From: Paenibacillus glycanilyticus
GTDB taxonomy: Bacteria; Bacillota; Bacilli; Paenibacillales; Paenibacillaceae
NCBI RefSeq assembly: GCF_030161375.1
Contig: NZ_BSSQ01000001.1
Coordinates: forward strand, 650,672-714,671
DNA: 64,000 bases
Reading direction: 5' to 3'
Below the pieces are notes generated by a model. It was not told where the DNA came from. It did not search any database and saw nothing but the letters and a program-made list of their open reading frames with translations. Both the position numbers and the translations under genes were made by a program. Below, one piece after another: positions 26,991 through 36,107 of the stretch. Each line of letters starts with the position of its first letter. The first letter of the stretch is position 1.

Positions 26991-27057
26991 ATTTGCATCA
27001 GCTCCCATCGCGGGCAGGACATTTTGTATTCCTCTACTATAGTTAGATTGTATGGGA

Positions 27058-27086
27058 TTGAGAAAGCGCCTACAATTCACTATAAT
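27058..27086 (+). promoter_or_regulatory. sigma-A promoter for the AraC-family gene
   Basis: TTGAGA (27058-27063), a 17-base spacer and a perfect TATAAT (27081-27086). It implies that the AraC gene begins downstream, although its reading frame is open further up. Confidence 0.75.
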
Positions 27087-27128
27087 GAGAAAAAACTGAC
27101 CTATCCTGCTTTTTTTGATGAAAAGGGG

Positions 27129-27917
27129 TTGTTGGCAATCATTCGCTTAGACAGCTGCGGCTACCGCTTTGTCCATCCAAACGGCATATCGATTATTCGG
27201 CCTCACGGTTCGGGGGATTATGCTTTTGTATTATTCAAGAAAAAATCAGAGGTAACGATAAGAGGAGAGCGCATCGTGGTGGACAGCGACTCGTTTGTGC
27301 TGTTCCAGCCGGATACGCCGCATTCCTATGCGCAGGTTGAGCTGCCATTCGTCAATGACTGGTTTCACTGCCAAGGGGATGAATTAATGCATCTGCTGGC
27401 CGAGCTTCGTTTCCCGCTCGATACTCCCGTCCCGGCCGTCGATCCGATGCTGATCTCCAGAAGCATTATGGAACTGCATCGGGTACAGAAGCAAGGCGGG
27501 CATTTGCGGGATCTCATTCTGGATACCGATATCCGGGCGCTTCTAATGAAGCTGAGTAATCTTCACGAACTCTCCCAGCATCCCGAGCGGCCGGGCCGTT
27601 ACATCCGGCAGTTCTCGGAGCTTCGAGATGAGCTGTACAATACGCCACAAAGCCATGTAACCGTAGAGATGCTGGCTGAACGCGTTCACCTCAGCAAATC
27701 TTATTTCCAGCATCTCTATAAAGATATTTTCGGCTGTTCCGTCGTAACGGACATGATAAACGGCAGGCTGGAGCTGGCCAAATATCTGCTCAAGAACAGC
27801 ACGCTCTCCGTATCGGCTATCGCGGCGAGCTGCGGATACGAGCATGAAACGCACTTCATGCGCCAGTTCAAGAAATTCGTGGGCATAACGCCAAGCCAAT
27901 TCAAGGCCAGAACGTAA
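27129..27917 (+). CDS. AraC-family transcriptional regulator
   Basis: About 262 residues. The N-terminal cupin-like half contains LFQPDTPHSYAQVELPFVND. The C-terminal half has two AraC helix-turn-helix motifs (AERVHLSKSYFQHLYKDIF and IAASCGYEHETHFMRQFKKF, ending GITPSQFKA). The start is uncertain: the frame is open from a TTG at 27024, but a consensus promoter at 27058-27086 makes TTG 27129 or 27132, next to AAAAGGGG, more likely. It ends 7 bases from the convergent second AraC gene and faces away from the GH51 unit. Probably a sugar-responsive activator of a neighbouring hydrolase or oxidoreductase gene. Confidence 0.82.
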   Translation: MLAIIRLDSCGYRFVHPNGISIIRPHGSGDYAFVLFKKKSEVTIRGERIVVDSDSFVLFQPDTPHSYAQVELPFVNDWFHCQGDELMHLLAELRFPLDTPVPAVDPMLISRSIMELHRVQKQGGHLRDLILDTDIRALLMKLSNLHELSQHPERPGRYIRQFSELRDELYNTPQSHVTVEMLAERVHLSKSYFQHLYKDIFGCSVVTDMINGRLELAKYLLKNSTLSVSAIAASCGYEHETHFMRQFKKFVGITPSQFKART

Positions 27918-27924
27918 ATTACAT

Positions 27925-28725
27925 TTATAACTCCGCCTTCCGTTTGTACTCCGCCGGACCGCAGCCGTACCGCCTGCGGAACAAGGCGGCAAAATGGTTA
28001 TAGCTTTGGAAGCCAACGCCAAAGGCGGCCTCCCCTGCCGTCCGTCCGGCCTGCAGCATAAGCAGAACTGCCTGCTCGAGACGCATATTGTTAAGCGTAT
28101 CTACAATGGATCTGCCGGTCTCCGACTTGAACAGATGGGATAGCCGGGAGGCGGACAAGCCTACCCGTGCCGCCAGCTCGTTAATGGATAGCGGCTCCTG
28201 CATCTGCGCGGATAAAATCCTCATTACCTGGCTGACGCGGTAATCGAGCTTGTCCGCGAGCTGCCCAGCCATTAGCAGAATCAAGGCACTTAATTGATTG
28301 TCGCATAGCTCCTCCCAGAAGCCGCCTTGCGCCCTGGAATCATGAAGCAGCGATCGGAAAATCCGGAGTACCCTTCGCTGCAGCTCGCTGGAAGGCAGCG
28401 GGCAGAGCAGCACTTCCTCATCCGGCAGCAAGGACAGTTCCGGGAGCCGATTAAAGTGTGCCCACAAAAAGTTCCACGTTTCTCCTTTTACAGTGCCATA
28501 CGTATGGGGAACCCTTTTGCGGAGCAGTATCAGTTCCCCTGCCTTGCATAATTTATCACCCGCTGGCGTCCGAAAAAAACCCTGACCCTCTAGCGTATAA
28601 ACAAGCAACCAATCCTCTCTTCCCGCAGGCCGTACCATGCAATAGGAATCATTTTCGAGGAAATGCCCCGTAAAGATGCCGTTCTTCGATTCCTTCTCCA
28701 CCATTTCCACCCCGCTCCGATTCAT
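27925..28725 (-). CDS. AraC-family transcriptional regulator
   Basis: About 266 residues from the ATG at 28725 (an ATG at 28704 with GGAGCGGGGTGG upstream is an alternative). The frame stays open far upstream, but there it lies opposite the PhyH gene and is not protein-like. The sensor half includes YTLEGQGFFRTPAGDKL and LLRKRVPHTYGTVKG; the C-terminal helix-turn-helix pair is AARVGLSASRLSHLFKSETG and FGVGFQSYNHFAALFRRRYG, ending GPAEYKRK. It is divergent from the PhyH-type dioxygenase and probably regulates it. Its end is 7 bases from another AraC gene, an unusual tail-to-tail regulator pair. Confidence 0.85.
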   Translation of the reverse strand: MNRSGVEMVEKESKNGIFTGHFLENDSYCMVRPAGREDWLLVYTLEGQGFFRTPAGDKLCKAGELILLRKRVPHTYGTVKGETWNFLWAHFNRLPELSLLPDEEVLLCPLPSSELQRRVLRIFRSLLHDSRAQGGFWEELCDNQLSALILLMAGQLADKLDYRVSQVMRILSAQMQEPLSINELAARVGLSASRLSHLFKSETGRSIVDTLNNMRLEQAVLLMLQAGRTAGEAAFGVGFQSYNHFAALFRRRYGCGPAEYKRKAEL

Positions 28726-28875
28726 TACCCTAAGGGTAACGCCCCAGCCTCCATTCGTCCAGTACAATAGCAGAATCCAAGCAGTTATGAGCATGATTGC
28801 GACTTCAACCTTTTCCCTTAACACCCTACAATTAGAGACAAGAAGAAGCACACAACAAGGAGAGGGGCAATTCAA

Positions 28876-29679
28876 TTGAACCAGTCGCTTAAAGTGCTCA
28901 CCGCGGAGCAGATGAAGCAGTTCGAGACGGAAGGTTACGTAATCGTAAAAGGCGTGTGGAACAAGGAGGAAATTGAAGAAATTCGAGCGGAGTTTGATAA
29001 AATCAGCCTTACACCGGTTCCCGGCTATTTCGATCCGGTTCTGGACGGCGAGCAAGAGGATCCGCTGCGCCGTTACCCGCGCGTGATGCATCCGCACCGC
29101 TACAATGATCTGAGCAAGCATTACATGCTGCATCCCGCTGTTCTCGACATTATGCACGATCTGTACGGAGAAGAAGCGTTGGCTGCGCAAAGCATGTTCT
29201 ACTACAAACCTCCGGGCTCCCGCGGTCAAGCGCTTCATCAAGATAATTTCTACCTGAAGGTAGAACCGGGCAACTGTATCGCGGCTTGGGCGGCGATCGA
29301 CCGCTGCGACGAAGAGAACGGCTGCATGCTGCTTGTTCCGAAGACCAACACGTATGAGATCGTATGCCCGGAAGAGTCCGATTCGAACGAATCGTTCACC
29401 AACCATTACGTAAAGCCGCCAAAAGAAGAAAAACCAATTGCAGCCATCATGGAAGCAGGCGATATCCTCTTCTTCAACGGCAATCTGATCCATGGCTCTT
29501 ACCGGAACAAAACAAAAGACCGCTTCCGCCGCGCGTTTATTTCCCACTACGCAAACAGCAGCGCGATGTCCATCTCGCATTGGTATAACCCGCTGTATAA
29601 GGCAGACGGTTCGGAGCTGTCGCTCGAAGCGAATCCGGACGGCGGGCCATGCGGCATCGAGACGCCGGCTTATCACTAA
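28876..29679 (+). CDS. phytanoyl-CoA dioxygenase (PhyH) family Fe(II)/2-oxoglutarate oxygenase
   Basis: 267 residues. The TTG start has GGAGAGGGGC upstream. The iron ligands appear as the HxD in ALHQDNFYLKVEPGN (about residue 118) and a distal histidine in NGNLIHGSYRNKTKDRFRR (about 204), whose Arg would hold 2-oxoglutarate. The N-terminal FETEGYVIVKGVWNKEEIEEI is the family's opening. PhyH-family bacterial enzymes hydroxylate diverse small molecules. Substrate unknown. It is monocistronic, faces away from an AraC regulator and ends at a strong terminator; the sugar-catabolic neighbourhood hints at a carbohydrate-derived or osmolyte substrate, but that is weak. Confidence 0.87.
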   Translation: MNQSLKVLTAEQMKQFETEGYVIVKGVWNKEEIEEIRAEFDKISLTPVPGYFDPVLDGEQEDPLRRYPRVMHPHRYNDLSKHYMLHPAVLDIMHDLYGEEALAAQSMFYYKPPGSRGQALHQDNFYLKVEPGNCIAAWAAIDRCDEENGCMLLVPKTNTYEIVCPEESDSNESFTNHYVKPPKEEKPIAAIMEAGDILFFNGNLIHGSYRNKTKDRFRRAFISHYANSSAMSISHWYNPLYKADGSELSLEANPDGGPCGIETPAYH

Positions 29680-29686
29680 ACATCGT

Positions 29687-29730
29687 AAAAGGGAGGCACG
29701 CGATTCTGGCTGAATCGCTGCCTCCCTTTG
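29687..29730. terminator. bidirectional terminator between PhyH and levanase-like genes
   Basis: AAAGGGAGGCA and TGCCTCCCTTT form the outer stem with GCGATT/AATCGC inside. It sits between convergent genes ending at 29679 and 29735. Confidence 0.85.
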
Positions 29731-29734
29731 ACTG

Positions 29735-32700
29735 TTATTTCTTCTGCATTCTCCATTCTTGCTGCGCTAGTCCCGCTTGCACATCACTCAGCGTAATTGC
29801 AGAACCGTCTTCCGACACGGCAAGCGCCTTGCCATTGTGTACGGATGTGATCGTAACTGTACCGTTAGCATTGGGACTAACAATCCACCGCTGATTATTG
29901 TAGCCTAAGTAGCTGTATAACTGGATGGTATTTTGCCCTGTATTGAGATCAAGCGTCTTGCCGCCTACCGTCCGAATCGAATAGGAGCCTTGTTCGTCAC
30001 CAGTCGGTATAAATGTCCACGTTGCGACTCCCTCGGCCTGTAAGCTTACCGGCTCCCCGTTCTGTTGACCTTTTACAAACAAGGACTTGCCATTTGCTTC
30101 ATTCGTTAAGATAGCGGAAGATAAAACTGCATCCTCCCTGTTGGCAGCCATAACGTTCTGATAGGACACTTGCCCTCCAAAAACATTCACGCCGAAATGT
30201 CCTTCTGGAAAAGTCCCATCCTGAACGTCAATGATGCGTTGTCCGTTGACGGAAATTATAATATGAGGCCCGTGCGCTTCTATGTTCACATGATAGGTTA
30301 CGCCCCGTTGAAGGAAGGCAGGTACACGGGCAATCACCATCCGGTCTTCAAAAGCCCCGTCTACCTTATAGAACAACCGGTAAGCCTTCATATTCGGATC
30401 CAGATTGAAGTAATAACCGCTTCGTCCGTCAGCGCTTGCGCGGAACAGAACCGAACCGGCTCCTCCATCCTCGCCAAGTCTCATATCCGCTGTATAGGTG
30501 AAATTGCCTGCCGTTTCTCGAGCGATATAATTCGCATCGCTGGAGTAGCTACCCCGAATACCGTTCTCCGTTACTACCCAGCTTGACAGCGACAGATCCG
30601 GCTTCCAATCGGTCAGATTCGTCACGAATTGGCCGTCATTTACCCGGACCTGCGTACTGGCGTGGACTTTACCATTAGGAGTGGACACTTTGATAACGGC
30701 TTCTCCAGGTTTTCCAGCAAGCAGTGTCGCTTTACCTTGCTCAGAAGAACTAACGCGCGCAACACTTGGGTTACTCGATACCCATTTCAGCTGTTGTTTG
30801 TTGCTTCCGTTGCAGTTCGAACACTCAGCCGCCGCATATAACGTCTGTCTCTGACCCACGCCAAGTTCCTTGTCACTCTTGTCCATAATAATTTGGGTTC
30901 CGGTATCATTACGCGCAGTCCAAGTATCCGCAAGGGCATGTACCTTCAGCGATACGACCGTAACAGGCCCGCCCTTCGTATAGAAGCTCATGCTGCGGCT
31001 GGCCGGATCAGGAAAAATAACATCGGAGAACACAACCTCACCGTTATTGCCAAACAGCTCAATTGAGGAGTCATCCACAAATATATTCATTTTCACTCGT
31101 TTTGCTGCCTGTTTGAGCGGTGCCTCCTGATAAGTCGAGAACTTGTCGGAGAAGTCTATCACGCCGGAATGGCTCCGGTCTATGAACATTTGTTGATCGA
31201 CAATCCGATAGCCTGCAACGGTTTTGTTGCTGCCTGCCCCTTCTCTGACGTTAAAACCAAATTCCGTTACAGCGCTTCCCGCCTCGATCTCAATCTCGGC
31301 TTCAATCTCAAAGGCGCCCGCCGACAAGTCCTTAATCAGATTCGCACTGGTTGGCATAACTCTTTTATTCTTTACCGTATACATCGTCGTGCGTAGTGAC
31401 TGAAGCTCCTGAACAGGAGCCTGCACAAGCCGTACTCCGTCACTCGTATTCCTTAACGTTAACTCTCTTGGAATGGTGAGCTCACCCTTCCATCCGTTAG
31501 TAGGAAAGGAGAACGGATAATCCCAATTCGTCATCCATGCGAGCATAATTCTCCTGTTGTCCGGCAGATCCGAGAAGGACATCGAAGCATAGAATTCTTT
31601 GCCATAATCAGTTCTCAACACCTTGCCAGGCACATTATCATTGACGAATTTGCCTTCTGCCGTCAGCTGTCCGATGAAATATTCAGCGTCTGAACCCTCC
31701 GTAGCAGAATTGGCACCGGTACTGATCATCAGCACCCACTTCTTCTCCCCCGTCCCTTCCACAGGTAACTCGAACAAGTCCGGACACTCCCATACGCCCC
31801 CGCGCACATAACTGCCATAGCCAAAGCTGTCGGTATGCGTCCAGTCAATTAAATTCGTCGAAGAAAAGAAGCGAATATGATCACCGCCGGAAACAACCAT
31901 GATCCACCTGTTATTCGCCTCATCTCTGACAACCTTCGGATCCCGGAAATCCCAACCGCCCGGCTCATCCCCCTGCTTGCCCGGATTCTCAATAACGATC
32001 GGATGCTCAGACGAATATTGCCACGTCCGCCCTTGATCGGTACTGTAAGCAAGTCCAATACGCTGATTGCCGTTATAAGCATCGGGATTATAGGATGTAT
32101 AATAGGCAATCAGACCGCTACCGCCCGAGTCCGTGAACAATCCGGAAGCATTATTCAGATCCGCAACCGCCGACCCGGACCATACATGCCCGTTATCATT
32201 CCAAGGTAAAGCTATCGGAAGCCTTTTCCAATGCACCAAATCTTCGCTTACAGCGTGTGCCCAAGTTCCCCCGTCCTGATGGAACAGATGGTATTCTCCT
32301 TCATAATAGACAAGCCCGTTAGGGTCGCTCGCTGAACCGCGGGCTGGCGAATAGTGATAATCGGGACGGTAATTTTCCGTGTAATATTCAGAAGCCGGAA
32401 CCATGTATACGTTCTGGAAGTAGCCGCTGCCGTTCATAACGGCAAATCCTGCGTTCCCTTGCGAATAGCTGCTGTCGGAAGCTTCAATAGCCGCATCCGC
32501 ATAGCCGTCAACATACAAAGTTATTTGACTGCCGCTGGCCGTAATCTCCAGATGATGCCTCGTTCCGTCCTGCGAAGGATAAACCTTCTCCGACGCACGT
32601 ATTACAGAGCCATCCATTTTCTTCAGCAGGGCAACTACGTGGTCATCTTCCTTCTTTAATACAGCCAAATAGCCCTGCGTGCCCGCTTCATTCATCCGAA

Positions 32701-33511
32701 ATGCAAGAGCAGCCTCAGATTGCCCGGCATCGAACGCAATATCGCCTTCATATACAAAGTCAGCGGCCTGCTGATTATATACTTGAACGGCTGCACCGGC
32801 TCCAGCTATCCCTTGCCAGCCTTTCAGATCCGGCTCCCATACACCTGAAGTCAAAACAGCTGTCCCCAAATTGCTGTTCAATTCACTTACTTTTATATTT
32901 TGAAATAGGGCTGACCCATCCCATACGTTCAACCCAAGATAACCTTTTTTGTAAGCGGTATCATTAATGTCTATAACAGGCTTGTATTGACCATTCCAAT
33001 AAACTTTCAAGCTGCTTCCGCTTGCAACGACTTTCAAATGATAAATTTCGCCTGCTTTGAGTTCAACTTGCCGTTCTACCTTCAAGTCTGCATCACTTGC
33101 CGCATCTCGCAGTCGAATAAGCCCTGCAGCAGGTACAATTTGCAGCATATAAGAAGCCCAGCCGTCTTCGTTGGACCGGAATACCAACGTGGCATCTGCC
33201 TTCATGTCGGTTAGCTTCACATCCGCCTCGTAAACAAAATTATCCGCCGTGACACCGGATATGGCCATTACATTTTCCTTCGGATCCGATGTCAGCAGCA
33301 AGCCTTCCTCTGTATTGTCCAGATGTCCTCTTCCTTTCACTTGCCAGTTCGTTAGGTTCGTTTCTACATTGGATGCGCTTACAACATTTCCTGAAGCTGC
33401 TTCTGCCTTTTCCGGATTAGCCGTTACCGACGCGAATGAAGTAACCGCCATTAAACAAGTGAGAATTGCCGCAACCGCCCAACTCTTTGATTTACGCTTT
33501 GCCTTCATCAT
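29735..33511 (-). CDS. secreted multidomain GH32 fructan hydrolase (levanase/inulinase-like)
   Basis: 1258 residues. Signal peptide about 1-39 (ending AEAASG); two LamG/DUF1080-like beta-sandwich domains (about 40-215 and 215-380); GH32 five-bladed propeller (about 384-700) with the nucleophile Asp in SASDPNGLVYYEGEYHLF, the RDP motif in WDFRDPKVV and the acid/base Glu in VWECPDLFEL; GH32 C-terminal sandwich (to about 860); a bacterial Ig-like domain (about 870-955); a third LamG-like domain (about 960-1125); and a ricin-type beta-trefoil (about 1130-1258) with the QxW-type NQRWIVSP and QQEWRM. The enzyme should cut levan, inulin or sucrose outside the cell. It is the last gene of the fructan operon. 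The usual WMNDPNG motif is altered to SASDPNG. Confidence 0.92.
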   Translation of the reverse strand: MMKAKRKSKSWAVAAILTCLMAVTSFASVTANPEKAEAASGNVVSASNVETNLTNWQVKGRGHLDNTEEGLLLTSDPKENVMAISGVTADNFVYEADVKLTDMKADATLVFRSNEDGWASYMLQIVPAAGLIRLRDAASDADLKVERQVELKAGEIYHLKVVASGSSLKVYWNGQYKPVIDINDTAYKKGYLGLNVWDGSALFQNIKVSELNSNLGTAVLTSGVWEPDLKGWQGIAGAGAAVQVYNQQAADFVYEGDIAFDAGQSEAALAFRMNEAGTQGYLAVLKKEDDHVVALLKKMDGSVIRASEKVYPSQDGTRHHLEITASGSQITLYVDGYADAAIEASDSSYSQGNAGFAVMNGSGYFQNVYMVPASEYYTENYRPDYHYSPARGSASDPNGLVYYEGEYHLFHQDGGTWAHAVSEDLVHWKRLPIALPWNDNGHVWSGSAVADLNNASGLFTDSGGSGLIAYYTSYNPDAYNGNQRIGLAYSTDQGRTWQYSSEHPIVIENPGKQGDEPGGWDFRDPKVVRDEANNRWIMVVSGGDHIRFFSSTNLIDWTHTDSFGYGSYVRGGVWECPDLFELPVEGTGEKKWVLMISTGANSATEGSDAEYFIGQLTAEGKFVNDNVPGKVLRTDYGKEFYASMSFSDLPDNRRIMLAWMTNWDYPFSFPTNGWKGELTIPRELTLRNTSDGVRLVQAPVQELQSLRTTMYTVKNKRVMPTSANLIKDLSAGAFEIEAEIEIEAGSAVTEFGFNVREGAGSNKTVAGYRIVDQQMFIDRSHSGVIDFSDKFSTYQEAPLKQAAKRVKMNIFVDDSSIELFGNNGEVVFSDVIFPDPASRSMSFYTKGGPVTVVSLKVHALADTWTARNDTGTQIIMDKSDKELGVGQRQTLYAAAECSNCNGSNKQQLKWVSSNPSVARVSSSEQGKATLLAGKPGEAVIKVSTPNGKVHASTQVRVNDGQFVTNLTDWKPDLSLSSWVVTENGIRGSYSSDANYIARETAGNFTYTADMRLGEDGGAGSVLFRASADGRSGYYFNLDPNMKAYRLFYKVDGAFEDRMVIARVPAFLQRGVTYHVNIEAHGPHIIISVNGQRIIDVQDGTFPEGHFGVNVFGGQVSYQNVMAANREDAVLSSAILTNEANGKSLFVKGQQNGEPVSLQAEGVATWTFIPTGDEQGSYSIRTVGGKTLDLNTGQNTIQLYSYLGYNNQRWIVSPNANGTVTITSVHNGKALAVSEDGSAITLSDVQAGLAQQEWRMQKK

Positions 33512-33597
33512 TTATCCCTCTTTTCTTATAGAATTATTTCGCGATAGAACCGTGGGAATGCCGTACGACCTCCGGCAAATCCCACTGTCCATTTGAA

Positions 33598-34500
33598 TTA
33601 CACTGCATTTGTTGGCGTGTGTGCCTGCTTATACGCCCGCAACCCAAGCGCCAGCGCCCCGCATAAACCGGCTTGTTCCCCTAGTCTGGGCGGTACGATG
33701 TAGTGCTCGATATGGTCCGTAATCTCAACTGCGCTAACGTAGCCGTTCAAATTACGACGCACAGCTTCTCTCACAAGAGGGAATAGCTGCGTCTGCTTCA
33801 TTACGCCGCCGCCGAGTATAATCTTCTCCGGCGAGAGCATGAGAATAGCCCCCGTAATGGATTGGGCGATATAATAGGCTTCCATTTCCCAAGCCTCGTG
33901 ATCTGAAGAAAGCTCATACCCCTTCTTTCCCCAACGTGCCTCGAGCGCCGGACCAGCCGCCATGCCCTCCAGGCAATCACCATGATAAGGGCATAATCCC
34001 CCGAAGCTGTCTTCCGGATGTCTCTTAACCGGCACATGTCCCCCCTCCGGGTGAACAAGACCATGTACCAATTGGCCTTCTGCATAAACACCGATTCCAA
34101 TGCCAGTGCCAATTGTATAGTACAGACAGCTCCGAAGCCCTTTCGCAGCTCCCCATACCGATTCCCCGTAAGCAGCCGCGTTGACGTCGGTATCCCAGCC
34201 ATATGGAACATGGAACTCTTGCTTCAATATCCCGAGGAAGTCACAGTTTGCCCAGCCCGGCTTAGGCGTTGTTGTCACGAAGCCGTATAAAGGGCTGCCG
34301 GGATGAAGCCCAATAGGTCCGAAGGATCCAATGCCAATGGCTTCTACTTGGTTTTCCCGAAAATAGTCAATCACCTTGCCAAGCGTCGCCTCTTGCTGCT
34401 CTGTCGGAAAGCTGATTGAATGCTCGATCACGCCCTGCTCATTACCAACCCCGCATACAAATTTGGTACCACCCGCTTCAATCGCTCCAATGCGCATCAC
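33598..34500 (-). CDS. scrK: ROK-family fructokinase
   Basis: 300 residues. The ATP-binding opening is IGAIEAGGTKFVCGVG; GIGIGVYAEGQLVHG and HPEGGHVPVKRHPEDSFGGLCPYHGDCLEGMAAGPAL carry the zinc-binding His/Cys cluster of the ROK fructokinase branch (ScrK/GmuE type). It phosphorylates fructose (or mannose) to the 6-phosphate in the cytoplasm. The start is the GTG or the adjacent ATG behind GAGGGGG. It lies 13 bases after the cytoplasmic GH32 gene and 86 bases before the secreted GH32, providing the kinase needed because an ABC transporter imports unphosphorylated sugar. Confidence 0.9.
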   Translation of the reverse strand: MMRIGAIEAGGTKFVCGVGNEQGVIEHSISFPTEQQEATLGKVIDYFRENQVEAIGIGSFGPIGLHPGSPLYGFVTTTPKPGWANCDFLGILKQEFHVPYGWDTDVNAAAYGESVWGAAKGLRSCLYYTIGTGIGIGVYAEGQLVHGLVHPEGGHVPVKRHPEDSFGGLCPYHGDCLEGMAAGPALEARWGKKGYELSSDHEAWEMEAYYIAQSITGAILMLSPEKIILGGGVMKQTQLFPLVREAVRRNLNGYVSAVEITDHIEHYIVPPRLGEQAGLCGALALGLRAYKQAHTPTNAV

Positions 34501-34513
34501 TTAGTGCCCCCTC

Positions 34514-36001
34514 TTAATTCACATTATCCTTTGTATCAGGTACGAGCTCGTAAATAGACAGGGAGGCAAGAGGCTCATTGGCGTTATCCGTGAAGTACGA
34601 AATTCCCACTGCATCCGGATCCGGATAAATAAGATCCGTAATAACGGCCTGCCCCTTATTGGCGAATACCTCTACAGATGCCGAGTCAACAAAGACACGA
34701 AGGTCTATGCTTTCGCCAGAAGTAGAAGTCACAACCTTTGCGGCTTGAATGCCGGAAAATAACGGATGGAATCCAATCTCGCCCGACTTGGTACGGTCTA
34801 CATAAACGCTGCACGAAGTAGCGTCGAAACCAACAATGGTCCCGTTAGCGGCCCCGGTCCGAATCATGAATCCTGATGAATAGTTCGTCGACAGCTCAGC
34901 TTGGATTTCATAACTGACAAGCTCCAGCCTCTGCAGCGCCTGACTTGTTTCATTTATTGTCGCATCTTGTAGTGCAACAATAGGCTTCCTGATTAATTCC
35001 AGCTCAGCAACCGGCTTCTGCACCAAAGTAACTATTCCTTCTCTTAATTCAAGCGACATCTCCCTAACAATCGTCATCGCTCCCCGAAAGCCCTCGGTAG
35101 GAGTCTGATTAGCATAATGCCAATTACTCATCCAGCTAATCATCAGACGTCTGCCGTCCGATTCGGGAATATCCGACCATGTAACACCGGCGTAGTTATC
35201 GCGACCATGATCAACCCATCTAACTACCTCGGAAGCGGCATCAGGAGTGAAGACAACCCCGTCAAAGTCTCCCGTGAAATATTGGGTTCTCGATCCTTCC
35301 ACGAAAGCGGGATCCGCCCCGATGCTCACGAGCATGACCCATTTCGTATTGGATTCATCACCGTCGATCGCCAGCGGGAACAAATCCGGGCATTCCCATA
35401 CGCCGTCATGTGATCCGATTCCGTCCCCAAACTCGCTGCCAAGCGTCCAATCTATGAGATTGGAAGAATGATAGAGACAAACGGTCTGACCGCAGGCAAT
35501 AATCATCACCCAGCGATTCGTTTCCTTATGCCAGAATACCTTCGGATCGCGGAAGTCAACAAATGTCTCATGCGCCAGGACCGGGTTGCCGGCATACTTC
35601 ACCCACGTTTTTCCTTTGTCCATGCTGTAAGCCAGACTTTGGCGTTGAATCGGATGGCTGCCTTGGATCTCCAGATGATGAGTGAATATGGCAACCAGCC
35701 CCGGACCAGCCGGAAACAGTCCCGTTGTATTCTCCCAGTCCACTACGGCGCTTCCTGAGAAAATCACGCCATGCTCATCCGGTAGAAGCGCAATGTCGCG
35801 CTCTTCCCAAGTAATAAGATCCTTACTCACCACATGTCCCCAGTACATAGGTCCATGCGTATCTCCAAAGGGGTTATGCTGATAGAACAAGTGATATTCA
35901 CCCTCGAAATAGACCATCCCGTTCGGATCGTTCATCCAGTTCACCTGCGGCGAGACATGATATGCACCTCTGAAATTTTGTTTGGCTAGTATAGACATCA
36001 T
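34514..36001 (-). CDS. sacA: cytoplasmic GH32 beta-fructosidase (sucrose/fructan-oligosaccharide hydrolase)
   Basis: 495 residues without a signal peptide. It has the full GH32 motifs: VNWMNDPNGMVYFEGEYHL with the nucleophile Asp, FVDFRDPKVFWH and VWECPDLFPLA with the acid/base Glu. The C-terminal sandwich covers about 340-495 (VFVDSASVEVFANKGQAVITD). It releases fructose from imported sucrose or fructo-oligosaccharides. GGGAGAGG precedes the ATG pair. It sits between the ABC importer genes and the fructokinase; a terminator-like hairpin separates it from the binding-protein gene upstream. Confidence 0.92.
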   Translation of the reverse strand: MMSILAKQNFRGAYHVSPQVNWMNDPNGMVYFEGEYHLFYQHNPFGDTHGPMYWGHVVSKDLITWEERDIALLPDEHGVIFSGSAVVDWENTTGLFPAGPGLVAIFTHHLEIQGSHPIQRQSLAYSMDKGKTWVKYAGNPVLAHETFVDFRDPKVFWHKETNRWVMIIACGQTVCLYHSSNLIDWTLGSEFGDGIGSHDGVWECPDLFPLAIDGDESNTKWVMLVSIGADPAFVEGSRTQYFTGDFDGVVFTPDAASEVVRWVDHGRDNYAGVTWSDIPESDGRRLMISWMSNWHYANQTPTEGFRGAMTIVREMSLELREGIVTLVQKPVAELELIRKPIVALQDATINETSQALQRLELVSYEIQAELSTNYSSGFMIRTGAANGTIVGFDATSCSVYVDRTKSGEIGFHPLFSGIQAAKVVTSTSGESIDLRVFVDSASVEVFANKGQAVITDLIYPDPDAVGISYFTDNANEPLASLSIYELVPDTKDNVN

Positions 36002-36040
36002 TGATCCTCTCCCTTACTCCCGTTCTTTTCTCTTTCTTCC

Positions 36041-36094
36041 AAAAAAAGAAGGCCCTGCCCGGCAGTTTCCCTTGCCGGAACAAGGCCTTTACCA
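36041..36094 (-). terminator. intra-operon terminator/attenuator after the binding-protein gene
   Basis: On the minus strand AAAGGCCTTG pairs with CAGGGCCTT and the inner TTCCGGCA with TGCCGGG, followed by a run of seven T residues. It would let the solute-binding protein be made in excess over the downstream hydrolase and kinase. Confidence 0.8.
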
Positions 36095-36107
36095 TTGCTG
36101 TCTGCAA

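Noticed and set aside
28726..29676. A long N-terminal extension of the AraC gene at 27925
   Set aside because: This part is exactly antisense to the PhyH gene and is not protein-like; the AraC protein fits a start near 28725.
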